This document shows, piece by piece, positions 25,940 through 33,993 of a DNA stretch of 64,000 nucleotides. Positions within the stretch are counted from its first letter, which is position 1. Each line of letters begins with the position of its first letter. Position numbers and translations under genes: made by a program. This DNA is from an uncultured Porphyromonadaceae bacterium (lineage in GTDB: Bacteria; Bacteroidota; Bacteroidia; Bacteroidales; Muribaculaceae): the NCBI GenBank assembly GCA_900550645.1, contig URTA01000005.1, positions 29,633 through 93,632 on the forward strand, read 5' to 3'. The notes beneath the pieces were generated by a model. It was not told where the DNA came from, ran no database searches, and worked only from the letters and a program-made list of their open reading frames with translations.

Positions 25940-26197
25940 ATGCCGATACTATTAACGATATTGATATACTGCTTCATCGGCTGGTTGTTTTGCGACATAG
26001 AGCCGGGTGTAGAATATGGATGGCTTTCTGGAATATGGCATGGAATGTTTTTTGTGCCTAATTGGATTCGCAGTTGGTTCACAGATGCTCTGTATAAGGC
26101 GGATTGTTACACCACAGGATACAACATTTGGTGGTGGATTATGACTGTGAGTTCATGCATCGCGCAAGTCGGAGGATACTCATCAAGTCGTAGATAG
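25940..26197 (+). CDS. Small Trp-rich membrane protein
   Basis: 85 aa, unknown function. First hydrophobic segment MPILLTILIYCFIGWLF, an aromatic stretch with conserved-looking GIWHGMFFVPNWIRSWF, then a second hydrophobic segment NIWWWIMTVSSCIAQV and a short basic end. The pattern 'WLSGIWHG.FFVPN.IRSW' recurs in small bacterial membrane proteins as I recall. Lies between the Hsp70 and AAA+ genes with 37 and 12 bp gaps, so it is part of the same transcription unit. Confidence 0.65.
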   Translation: MPILLTILIYCFIGWLFCDIEPGVEYGWLSGIWHGMFFVPNWIRSWFTDALYKADCYTTGYNIWWWIMTVSSCIAQVGGYSSSRR

Positions 26198-26209
26198 ACA
26201 ATATACAAG

Positions 26210-27976
26210 ATGCTTTTCCAAAAGGACGACATAATCGGGAATTACACGGTATCGTTTCCGTACAAGCAAGAGGCCTGTGCGGAAACATACCGCGTAAAAG
26301 ACCCTGAAGGGCATACTTGCTTCCTGAAACTCATTGATTGCAGCAAGTTGCGTCGTGACAGGATAGACAACGAGGGACAAGTAGTGGAAATCGAAGTTGC
26401 CAAGCTGCTTGACCACCATAACCTGCTCAAATACAGAGATTCGGGCAGACTGACATTTGACGGCAGGCTGTTCGCATACCTCGTTACCGACTATGTCAGC
26501 AGCGAAACGCTGGCGCAGCGCATTATCCGTGACGATGACATATCGGTTTATGAGATTAAGGGCATTGCCAAAGCTGTTCTTTTTGCATTGGCGTATATGC
26601 ACACGCGCTCTACACCGATAATTCACAATGGAGTGACAATCAATAATGTACTGCTGGATTTAACAGGCAGTATAAATGATTTGAAACTCGTGGGATTGGG
26701 CAGCTCGCAGTTTTTCGGGACAAGTTTGGCAAAACCTGACTTGAAAAGCCAGAACCTGTTCTACATCGCTCCAGAGCGGTTTTCAGGGGTTAGCTCCGTG
26801 CAATCTGATTTGTACTCCGTCGGGGTGATGATATATCACCTGCTTTACGGCAGGTTGCCATGGTTTGTCGATGTTTCGCGAGTTGACAGCCAAGACATTA
26901 TTGATGTCATACTTGCTGAGCACGACAAGGAGCTGGATTTGCCAATGCTGAACAAGTTTGAGCTTGATGACCAGTTGCTCAATGTGATAGCCAAGGCTGT
27001 TAGCTATGATGCGGAGGACCGCTTCCAGACTGCTGAAGAGTTCATCCGAGCCATTGACGGCAAAACTGAAATCCCGAGACAATCTACGAAGACAAAAATA
27101 TTGTCAGATGCCGGGTCGCGCAAACAGGCAACACCTAAGTTTGAAAAGGCTGAAGGCGAAGGGTTTGCTGCCATTGCCGGTATGGAGGAACTGAAACGTC
27201 AGTTGCGAGAAGAAGTAATTGAGCCGCTTCATAATCCCGAAGAATACCGACGTTATGGTGTGACAATACCCAATGGCATGCTTCTGTATGGGCCTCCAGG
27301 GTGCGGCAAGACATTCTTTGCCAAGCATTTTGCAGAGGAAGTCGGCTTCAATTTCCTGTGTATCACCCCGGCGACACTGAAAAGCCGATATGTGAACGCT
27401 ACACAGGAGAATATAGCTCAAATGTTCAAAGAGGCGGAAGAAAAAGCCCCAACGGTAATATTCATAGACGAAATGAATGAACTCGTTCCAGACCGTCAGA
27501 GCGACGTTCACGAGATGTCTCGAAGTGCTGTCAATGAGATGCTCGCTCAAATGGACAGAACCGGCGAAAAGGGAGTTTTCATAATCGGGGCAACGAACTA
27601 TCCAGACATGATAGACCCCGCAATCTTGCGTGCCGGTCGTTTGGATAAGAAGTTCTATGTCGGCGCACCCGACAAGGAGGCAAGAGCAGCTCTCTTTAGG
27701 CTGTATTTGAGCAAGCGTCCGTATGATTTCGGATTGGATTATGACAAGTTGGCAGAGCTGACGGAATACTATGTATCTGCAGACATACAGTTGATAGTCA
27801 ATGAGGCGTCACGCAATGCCTTGCATCGGCATAGCCGCATAACGATGGAACTGCTGACCGAGGCAATCCGAAATACGTTGCCGTCGTTGAGTCGCGAAAT
27901 GTTGAGTAAGTACGAATCAATTAAAGTGAAAATGGAGGGTTCGGACACACCGGCACGCCGCCGGGTAGGATTCTGA
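26210..27976 (+). CDS. Pseudokinase-AAA+ ATPase fusion
   Basis: 588 aa. Residues about 10-285 follow the protein-kinase fold (FLKLIDCSKL with the lysine of the ATP-binding strand, YIAPERFSG, SDLYSVGVMIYHLLYGRLPW), but the catalytic loop reads IIHNGVTINNVLLD, with His139-Asn-Gly141 replacing HRD, and the DFG position reads GLG; phosphotransfer is unlikely. Residues about 320-575 are an AAA+ domain of the FtsH/Cdc48 type: Walker A GPPGCGKT (361-368), Walker B VIFIDEMNE (Asp420-Glu421), sensor GATNYPDMIDPAILRAGRLD. Last gene of the cluster, followed by a terminator. A remodeller guided by a kinase-like binding domain is my inference. Confidence 0.85.
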   Translation: MLFQKDDIIGNYTVSFPYKQEACAETYRVKDPEGHTCFLKLIDCSKLRRDRIDNEGQVVEIEVAKLLDHHNLLKYRDSGRLTFDGRLFAYLVTDYVSSETLAQRIIRDDDISVYEIKGIAKAVLFALAYMHTRSTPIIHNGVTINNVLLDLTGSINDLKLVGLGSSQFFGTSLAKPDLKSQNLFYIAPERFSGVSSVQSDLYSVGVMIYHLLYGRLPWFVDVSRVDSQDIIDVILAEHDKELDLPMLNKFELDDQLLNVIAKAVSYDAEDRFQTAEEFIRAIDGKTEIPRQSTKTKILSDAGSRKQATPKFEKAEGEGFAAIAGMEELKRQLREEVIEPLHNPEEYRRYGVTIPNGMLLYGPPGCGKTFFAKHFAEEVGFNFLCITPATLKSRYVNATQENIAQMFKEAEEKAPTVIFIDEMNELVPDRQSDVHEMSRSAVNEMLAQMDRTGEKGVFIIGATNYPDMIDPAILRAGRLDKKFYVGAPDKEARAALFRLYLSKRPYDFGLDYDKLAELTEYYVSADIQLIVNEASRNALHRHSRITMELLTEAIRNTLPSLSREMLSKYESIKVKMEGSDTPARRRVGF

Positions 27977-28007
27977 CCATATTGCATTACGCCCAAAAAA
28001 TGATGTT

Positions 28008-28033
28008 GGAGCCGCCCGATTCGGGACGGCTCC
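28008..28033 (+). terminator. Terminator of the Hsp70/AAA+ cluster
   Basis: GGAGCCG (28008-28014) pairs with CGGCTCC (28027-28033), with an inner CCG/CGG pairing. The T-run is weak. Confidence 0.65.
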
Positions 28034-28148
28034 TGTCGAATTAATTACACACGATTTTATCAGGTTATGGGAGAGGAGAGATATATGGCAGTTCCTGCTA
28101 ACCACATTGCAAATTTAGGCATTATGCGAGTTTTGCGCATAGCAGCAT

Positions 28149-28202
28149 CGGACATCTTTATGGTCATATCGGACAATGCGTGTGCCAGAAGCGGACAATG
28201 CG
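28149..28202 (+). repeat. Three phased CGGACA direct repeats
   Basis: CGGACA occurs at 28149, 28170 and 28192, spaced 21 and 22 bp (two helical turns); the last two extend to CGGACAATGCG. They lie 22-75 bp upstream of the rsmG -7 element, so they could be an activator site. Confidence 0.45.
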
Positions 28203-28223
28203 CTGTATATCGGGGATTTTGAC

Positions 28224-28231
28224 TACCTTTG
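28224..28231 (+). promoter_or_regulatory. -7 element for rsmG
   Basis: TACCTTTG (TAnnTTTG), 18 bp upstream of the ATG at 28250. No -33 TTTG at standard spacing. Confidence 0.65.
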
Positions 28232-28249
28232 CAGTACAAATAGACAGGT

Positions 28250-28873
28250 ATGGCAACTACAATAGAGAAATATTTTCCGCAGCTGTCTGTGGCGCAGCGC
28301 GAGCGGTTTGACATCATGTTGCGTCTGTACCCGGAATGGAACAGCCGCATAAATGTCATTTCGCGTCAGGACATCGACAATCTCGAGACGCACCACCTGC
28401 TGCACTCGCTTGCAATAGCCAAGTTCCTCAACTTCGCTGCCAATAGCCGTGTGCTTGACCTCGGCACGGGCGGAGGTCTGCCTGGGTTGCCCCTCGCGGT
28501 CATTTTTCCGCAGGTGCATTTCCACTTGATAGACCGAATAGGCAAGAAAATCCGCGTTGCTACGGAGGTGGCGCGTGAGTGCGGGCTTGACAACGTGACT
28601 TTTCAACATGGTGACATTGGCGAGTGCCATGACCGGTTCGACTTTGTTGTGAGCCGTGCTGTCATGCCGCAGAATGAACTGATGAAGCTGGTCAGACGCA
28701 ATTTCGCAGACAAGGGCATCAATGCTGTCCCTAACGGCTTGATTACGCTGAAGGGCGGCGATGTGACCAATGAGCTGAAGGGGTTGCCTCCGAGCGAGAC
28801 TGTGGAAATATCAAAGTGGTTTGCTGAACCGTTTTTCAGAACGAAGAAGCTGATATACACGCCGGCGAAATGA
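28250..28873 (+). CDS. rsmG: 16S rRNA m7G527 methyltransferase
   Basis: SAM-dependent N7-methylation of G527 in 16S rRNA (family knowledge); cytosolic. 207 aa, as usual. Visible: EWNSRINVISRQD..ETHHLLHSL (GidB N-terminal signature), SAM motif VLDLGTGGGLPGLPLA, and the SRAVMP motif characteristic of RsmG. The next gene starts 25 bp downstream, so the two may be co-transcribed. Confidence 0.95.
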   Translation: MATTIEKYFPQLSVAQRERFDIMLRLYPEWNSRINVISRQDIDNLETHHLLHSLAIAKFLNFAANSRVLDLGTGGGLPGLPLAVIFPQVHFHLIDRIGKKIRVATEVARECGLDNVTFQHGDIGECHDRFDFVVSRAVMPQNELMKLVRRNFADKGINAVPNGLITLKGGDVTNELKGLPPSETVEISKWFAEPFFRTKKLIYTPAK

Positions 28874-28898
28874 CTTCTGCTGCTGGCAGACAAATATA

Positions 28899-29543
28899 AT
28901 GATGAAAGTAGCAAGATTTGAACTGTCCCTGTTCGGGATAAATACATACGTCGCATACGACGAGGAAACACGCGAATGTGCAATTATCGACCCTGGCATG
29001 ACTCTCCCCGAGGAGTTTGCCGCTCTCGACAGTTTCATAGCACGCGAAAAGCTGACTGTTACTCACTTGCTCAACACGCACATGCACATAGACCACGCCA
29101 TTGGCGACAACTATGTGAGCAACAAGTACGGTGTCAAGGTTGAAGCACACCCGGCAGACGAGGTGCTTGGCGAGCGCATAGACCATCAGGCGGAAATGTT
29201 CGGTCTGACGAAACAGGCGGAGGGCGTACACATTACGCACTACCTGAGCGATGGCGACATCATACGCATCGGCAACGGGGAGTTGAAGGTGTTGCATGTG
29301 CCGGGACACTCGCCTGGCGGAATCGTGCTATATGACGAGAAAGACGGATTTCTGTTTGCGGGGGATGTCCTTTTTGCTGGCAGCATCGGGCGTACAGACC
29401 TGCCTGGCGGCAGCATGACACAACTGCTCACCGGCATACGCGAAAAGCTGATGCCTCTGCCAGACAACACTATAGTGTACCCTGGCCACGGTCCTGAAAC
29501 GACAATCGGCAGGGAGCGCAATTCCAACCTGTACCTGCGCTGA
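28899..29543 (+). CDS. Metallo-beta-lactamase-fold hydrolase, glyoxalase II-like
   Basis: 214 aa. Dinuclear zinc motif THMHIDH (His61, His63, Asp65, His66), then PGHSPGGI, the bridging Asp in FAGDVLFAGSIGRTDLPGG, and the last ligand in YPGHGPETTIGRE. This pattern is typical of short GloB-like thioester hydrolases; the true substrate is unknown. Follows rsmG closely and is convergent with plsC (14-bp gap, no separate terminator seen). Confidence 0.85.
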   Translation: MMKVARFELSLFGINTYVAYDEETRECAIIDPGMTLPEEFAALDSFIAREKLTVTHLLNTHMHIDHAIGDNYVSNKYGVKVEAHPADEVLGERIDHQAEMFGLTKQAEGVHITHYLSDGDIIRIGNGELKVLHVPGHSPGGIVLYDEKDGFLFAGDVLFAGSIGRTDLPGGSMTQLLTGIREKLMPLPDNTIVYPGHGPETTIGRERNSNLYLR

Positions 29544-29557
29544 CGAGCCGGTTATAG

Positions 29558-30304
29558 TCATTCCTCTTGTGTTGCTACATCTCCGCGATGCGGCAACACT
29601 GACTGTATCTGCTCGCGGGATTGCTCGAGAAGCTGCTTGGTGTTGAATCCACGCGGCCCGGGATAGATAGGCGGGTGAATGGTGACGTTCACTGTTCCTG
29701 GGGTGACATTGTACGTTGTGCGCGGCATGCAGTCAAATGCACCGTCTATTGTTATAGGCACAACAGGCAGCCCGAACTCGGCGGCAAGCATGAACGCACC
29801 GCGCTTGAATGGACGCAAATTCCCGTCGTAAGTGCGTGACCCTTCGGGGAAAATCACTACAGACATGCCGCCGCGCAAACGCTGCTCTGCCTCCCCTATC
29901 GTCTCGCGGATGCCTCGGGGGTTGCTGTCATCGACAAAAACATGGCCGGCTGCGCGGCATGCTGGCCCGACAAACGGGACTTTCTCGAGGCTTTTTTTCA
30001 TCAGCCACTTGAAATTATGGTTCAAATAGCCGTATATCGTCCAAATATCGACTGCTCCCTGATGATTGGCGACAAATACGTAAGATGTATTTGGGTCAAT
30101 GTTCTCGCGGCCTTTAACTTTGATACGAATGAACCAAAGCGTGCATACACATCGCGACCAAAAGCGAGCCGGCCAATATCCCCAGTAGTCGCGTTTGCCG
30201 AGGGCTGTGCCAATTATGGTAATCAGCGCGGTGAGTATTGTGACGAGTGCGAGTATCGGCACAGTGATTACCCATTGGTATATCGGGAAGAGTGTTTTTT
30301 TCAT
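29558..30304 (-). CDS. plsC: 1-acyl-sn-glycerol-3-phosphate acyltransferase
   Basis: Second acylation of phospholipid synthesis, converting lysophosphatidate to phosphatidate at the inner membrane. 248 aa. Hydrophobic N-terminus (ITVPILALVTILTALITIIG), catalytic HX4D in VANHQGAVD, substrate-binding FPEGSRTYDG, and a PVVPITIDGAF segment. Downstream of the Crp/Fnr gene by 30 bp and probably co-transcribed with it. Confidence 0.9.
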   Translation of the reverse strand: MKKTLFPIYQWVITVPILALVTILTALITIIGTALGKRDYWGYWPARFWSRCVCTLWFIRIKVKGRENIDPNTSYVFVANHQGAVDIWTIYGYLNHNFKWLMKKSLEKVPFVGPACRAAGHVFVDDSNPRGIRETIGEAEQRLRGGMSVVIFPEGSRTYDGNLRPFKRGAFMLAAEFGLPVVPITIDGAFDCMPRTTYNVTPGTVNVTIHPPIYPGPRGFNTKQLLEQSREQIQSVLPHRGDVATQEE

Positions 30305-30334
30305 GGTATAAATTGTTTGTCATCAATTGTGCAG

Positions 30335-31036
30335 TTATCCGAATTTGGAAATCTTGCGCAACTGCGGTTCGTTGATTATTTTGATGCGTCGTCCGTCCAC
30401 GAGTATCAGTTTTTCGTTGACGAAAGCGGTCAGCGTGCGAATGGCATTTGAGGTTGTCATGTTGGAGAGGTTGGCGAGATCCTCGCGGCTCATGTATATG
30501 CGAAGCGTCGCCTCGTCATCTTCCAACCCATAATTGTCGGCGAGCAGCAGCAGTGATTCTGCCAGGCGGCCGCGAATGTGCTTCTGCGTCAGGTTTACTA
30601 TTTTCGTGTCTGAGCCGCCGAGGTTGCGCGACAACTCGTGGATGAAGAACATCGCGACATCTGTATTGTTACGGATTAGGTCTTCCACAATCTTCATCGG
30701 GATAGAGCCAATGACCGACGGTTCGAAGGCTGCGCAAGAAGAGAGGTAATCCTCGCCGGCAAAGTATGCCCGGTATCCGAAATACTGTACCGGGCGATAT
30801 AGGCGAAGTATCTGCACACGCTCGCCGATGCCCATCTTGTACATTTTGACCTTGCCTTTCAGCAAGCACCATAGCGATTCGGGCGGCTCTTTCTCGGCAT
30901 AGATTATCTGGTTCTTCTTGAAATTGTGGATAGTGAAGTTCTCGGTCACGATACGCTTTTCCTCGGGCTTCAGCACGCTCCAGAGTTCTGCCATATCGTG
31001 GCTGATGATATGTTCGAGTGTACTCTTTTTGATCAT
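30335..31036 (-). CDS. Crp/Fnr-family transcriptional regulator
   Basis: 233 aa. N-terminal cyclic-nucleotide-binding-like domain (about 20-130, with QIIYAEKEPPESLWCLLKGKV and the glycine-rich turn) and C-terminal winged helix with MSREDLANLSNMTTSNAIRTL as the recognition-helix region. No Cys cluster typical of Fnr. The NLSNMTTSNAIRTL helix is Fnr/Crp-like, but target sites were not identified. Read from its own -7 element, with plsC following. Confidence 0.88.
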   Translation of the reverse strand: MIKKSTLEHIISHDMAELWSVLKPEEKRIVTENFTIHNFKKNQIIYAEKEPPESLWCLLKGKVKMYKMGIGERVQILRLYRPVQYFGYRAYFAGEDYLSSCAAFEPSVIGSIPMKIVEDLIRNNTDVAMFFIHELSRNLGGSDTKIVNLTQKHIRGRLAESLLLLADNYGLEDDEATLRIYMSREDLANLSNMTTSNAIRTLTAFVNEKLILVDGRRIKIINEPQLRKISKFG

Positions 31037-31086
31037 TCTTACCTTAACCTTGTAATTACCTGTAGTACGGAATATGTTTTACGACA

Positions 31087-31094
31087 CAAATTTA
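31087..31094 (-). promoter_or_regulatory. -7 element for crp/fnr-like gene
   Basis: TAAATTTG on the minus strand, giving a leader of about 45 nt to the ATG at 31036. The -33 is poor. Confidence 0.6.
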
Positions 31095-31149
31095 CAACAT
31101 TATTCTGACATACGAGTGATTACCGCTCGAATTTTTGCCAAAGTACACG

Positions 31150-32103
31150 CTAATCATTCAAAGGACGGCGAATTATCTTGCCTGAGGCTGTACGCGGCAA
31201 TGTACTGACTGGACGGATTTCCTTAGGGATACAGTGCGGCGGCATAAGTTCATGCATTTTCTGCATAATGTCCCCTGTATTTGCAAGACAATCTGTTTCA
31301 ACCAACAGTATTACGCGGCTGCCCCAAAGAGCGTCGGGGCATGAAGTGACGCATATATTTATGTCCGGGAACAGCGGAGACAGCAACTTTTCTACTTGTG
31401 CCGGGTGTACTTTCATGCCGCCAGTTATAATAACATCGTCAACCCTGCCAAGTATGTGGAACAAGTTTTTTGCCTCATCGGCAAATTCTACAATGTCGTT
31501 GGTAACGACAACTCCGTCAATGCCCATGTCTATGACAAGGCAGCCGCGTTTATCAGCAGAAAGAGAGATGCCAGGCAGTACGGAGAACGGCTTGTCATCC
31601 AAACCGATACGGCGCAGGGCGATGTGCGAAGCGGTTTCGGTCATGCCATAGCTTTCGTATGCAGTGATGCCGGCTTTGGCAATAGCCTCGCGTAACGGCA
31701 GCGGTATTGCACTGCCGCCAACAAGGAAATTTTTCACATGAGCAAGAATGTGCGGTGACTGCAATATATGGTGCATCTGTGAAGGAACAACTGACACAAG
31801 GTCATATAGTCTGCTGCGGTCGCCGATTTGCGGATGGTTGGACGGTAGCTCATACTCAAATTCGCACCCAGCGACAATAGCGCGAATAAGCATCATCTTG
31901 CCTCCGATGAATTGCGGCGATATGCAGCTGTACAGATGAGAACTGTGGGTGATGCCGAAATATGATATGGTGCGCTGTGCAGAACGGAGCATCATATCTT
32001 TGGGCAAGCAAATCCTTTTCGGAGTGCCTGTTGACCCGGAGGTATGCGCTTCTATGCAAGGGGAATTATCCTTCCACTGCTGGCGAAGTTTATCGTATGT
32101 CAT
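31150..32103 (-). CDS. menE: o-Succinylbenzoate-CoA ligase
   Basis: Activates o-succinylbenzoate with ATP and CoA in menaquinone synthesis. Acyl-AMP ligase fold, 317 aa from this start, short for the family, which is usual for Bacteroidales MenE. P-loop HTSGSTGTPKRI, YGMTETASHIAL, hinge GRVDDVIITGGMKVHP and C-terminal catalytic Lys in LPRTASGKIIRR. ATG 32103 gives a 4-bp ATGA overlap with the menC stop, which is why it is preferred to ATG 32112. Last gene of the long minus-strand operon. Confidence 0.9.
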   Translation of the reverse strand: MTYDKLRQQWKDNSPCIEAHTSGSTGTPKRICLPKDMMLRSAQRTISYFGITHSSHLYSCISPQFIGGKMMLIRAIVAGCEFEYELPSNHPQIGDRSRLYDLVSVVPSQMHHILQSPHILAHVKNFLVGGSAIPLPLREAIAKAGITAYESYGMTETASHIALRRIGLDDKPFSVLPGISLSADKRGCLVIDMGIDGVVVTNDIVEFADEAKNLFHILGRVDDVIITGGMKVHPAQVEKLLSPLFPDINICVTSCPDALWGSRVILLVETDCLANTGDIMQKMHELMPPHCIPKEIRPVSTLPRTASGKIIRRPLND

Positions 32104-33161
32104 TCCCTCCATGGCAGGGCATCAAAAAATGACTTGTCACGAACTGCTGCGGTGTCAAAGGACAACTTATCACCAGACAATACAAGGCGCGACGGTGCAT
32201 TGTTAGTGAACAGCGCACCTGTGCCGAGACCTTGCGGCAGGCCACCTGTGCCGAGTGTTGCAGTCCACTGCGCGAGGGCGTTAAGCCCCACATTTGACTC
32301 GAGCGACGACGTTATCCACCACCCTATTCCACGCTCTTGAGCCAATTCTATCCATTCAGCCGCACCGGAAAATCCGCCTACAAGCGCGGGCTTCAGGATA
32401 ATGTATGCTGGTTTGATACAGTCGAGAAGCCGCTTGCGGCTCTCGGTGTCGTACACGCCAATAAGTTCCTCGTCGAGAGCAACTGGTACTGGAGACATCT
32501 TGCATACAAATGCCATCAACTCGGGATAACCGGCGCGGATTGGTTGCTCAATTGAATGTATGCCGAGGTCGGCAAGCAGTTTAAGGCGAGGGAAGACATC
32601 GTCCATTGAGAATGCACCGTTGGCATCTACGCGCACGGTGATTTCATTTGCTGAATAACGCCGCCTGATCGCTCGTATCAAGTCAATTTCTGATTGCCAG
32701 TCTATCGCACCGATTTTCAGCTTGATACAGCGGAACCCGAGCGAGAGTTTCTCCTCGACACGCTGCAACATCTCATCATGCGACCCCATCCACACCAATC
32801 CGTTGATGTCAATATGAGCCTCGCCCTCTGTAAACTTCGAGGGGAAATAGATGCCTTTGCCGCCAGACACGAGGTCATACAACGCCTGTTCAAAGCCAAA
32901 CTGTATTGACGGGTGGCGAGAGAGGTCTGTTTGCCGACCGAGCGCAACATTGGCAAGCAGCTCTATCAGCTTATACTCATACCGGCTGCCGTCTTCAGGC
33001 GACAGTCCCGGGAAATAGGGAGCTTCTCCTATTCCGCAGACCTCCGGGTTCTGTTCGTCATACAGTTTGATGAAGTATGTTGGCTTCTCGGTCAGTATGC
33101 CGCGAGACGTTCCCGAAGGGGTGCGGAAATGGAGAATATACGGTGCAAACGATAGTCGCAT
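32100..33161 (-). CDS. menC: o-Succinylbenzoate synthase
   Basis: Enolase-superfamily dehydratase converting SHCHC to o-succinylbenzoate. 353 aa. Visible: CIKLKIGAIDW (catalytic Lys of the KxK region), VRVDANGAF (metal Asp), SIEQPI (metal Glu), ALDEELIG (Asp/Glu) and IILKPALVGGF (second catalytic Lys), all in the expected order. It starts 15 bp after menB; its stop overlaps the menE start. Confidence 0.93.
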   Translation of the reverse strand: MRLSFAPYILHFRTPSGTSRGILTEKPTYFIKLYDEQNPEVCGIGEAPYFPGLSPEDGSRYEYKLIELLANVALGRQTDLSRHPSIQFGFEQALYDLVSGGKGIYFPSKFTEGEAHIDINGLVWMGSHDEMLQRVEEKLSLGFRCIKLKIGAIDWQSEIDLIRAIRRRYSANEITVRVDANGAFSMDDVFPRLKLLADLGIHSIEQPIRAGYPELMAFVCKMSPVPVALDEELIGVYDTESRKRLLDCIKPAYIILKPALVGGFSGAAEWIELAQERGIGWWITSSLESNVGLNALAQWTATLGTGGLPQGLGTGALFTNNAPSRLVLSGDKLSFDTAAVRDKSFFDALPWRE

Positions 33162-33176
33162 AACAGATTGTCCCGG

Positions 33177-33992
33177 TCAGGGGAATTTAGGGAATTGGTC
33201 GAAATCAGGGTCGCGCTTCTCGAGGAATGCGTTCTTCCCCTCCTGCGCTTCAGCCATAAGGTAATACATCAGCGTGGTGTCGCCGGCAAACTCCATAAGG
33301 CCGTGCTGTCCGTCAAGTTCAGCATTGAGAGCACGCTTAATCATACGGATAGCCATTGGGCTGCGCTTCAATATGGTGCGGCACCATTCCACGGTCTCCT
33401 CTTCGAGGCGGTCAAACGGCACAACCTTGTTGACCATGCCCATTTCGAGAGCTTCTTGCGCGGTGTACTGCTTGCAGAGAAACCAAATCTCGCGAGCCTT
33501 TTTCTGTCCGACACAGCGGGCAAGGTAAGACGAGCCGAAACCGGCATCAAAGCTCCCCACTTTAGGACCGGTTTGGCCGAAACGAGCATTTTCTGAAGCT
33601 ATCGAGAGGTCGCACACCACTTGCAGCACATTGCCTCCGCCGATGCTGTAGCCGTTGACCATTGCAATTACGGGTTTGGGCAGAGAACGAATAGCCTTGT
33701 GCAAGTCAAGCACGTTCAGGCGCGGCACACCGTTCTCGTCGATATAGCCGCCTACGCCCTTCACGTTCTGGTCGCCTCCGGAACAGAAGGCCTTGTCGCC
33801 CATGCCCGTGAGTATCACTACGCCGATGTCGTTTCGCTCACGGCAAATGTTCATTGCGTCAAGCATTTCAGCGTTTGTCTGTGGGCGGAAAGCGTTGTAG
33901 ACACGCGGACGGTTGATAGTTATTTTCGCAATCCCCTCAAACTGTTCAAAGAGGATGTCGGTATATTGTTTAATTGGTTTCCAATCGTACAT
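33177..33992 (-). CDS. menB: 1,4-Dihydroxy-2-naphthoyl-CoA synthase
   Basis: Crotonase-fold ring closure of o-succinylbenzoyl-CoA. 271 aa, usual length. Visible: RPRVYNAFRPQTNAEM, oxyanion-hole GDKAFCSGGDQNVKG, MVNGYSIGGGNVLQVVCDL and the C-terminal EGKNAFLEKRDPDF, all MenB hallmarks. Starts 1 bp after the menD stop. Confidence 0.97.
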   Translation of the reverse strand: MYDWKPIKQYTDILFEQFEGIAKITINRPRVYNAFRPQTNAEMLDAMNICRERNDIGVVILTGMGDKAFCSGGDQNVKGVGGYIDENGVPRLNVLDLHKAIRSLPKPVIAMVNGYSIGGGNVLQVVCDLSIASENARFGQTGPKVGSFDAGFGSSYLARCVGQKKAREIWFLCKQYTAQEALEMGMVNKVVPFDRLEEETVEWCRTILKRSPMAIRMIKRALNAELDGQHGLMEFAGDTTLMYYLMAEAQEGKNAFLEKRDPDFDQFPKFP

Positions 33993-33993
33993 A

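Larger units (their letters stand above)
27977..28249. other. Intergenic region upstream of rsmG
   Basis: Contains the cluster terminator (28008-28033), a minus-strand TAAATTTG element (28110-28117) with no gene to serve, three phased CGGACA repeats (28149-28202) and the rsmG -7 element. No coding sequence is supported. Confidence 0.5.

Noticed and set aside
27917..28105. 62-aa minus-strand frame after the AAA+ gene
   Set aside because: Covers the terminator and gene end; the nearby -7 element alone is too weak to support a gene.
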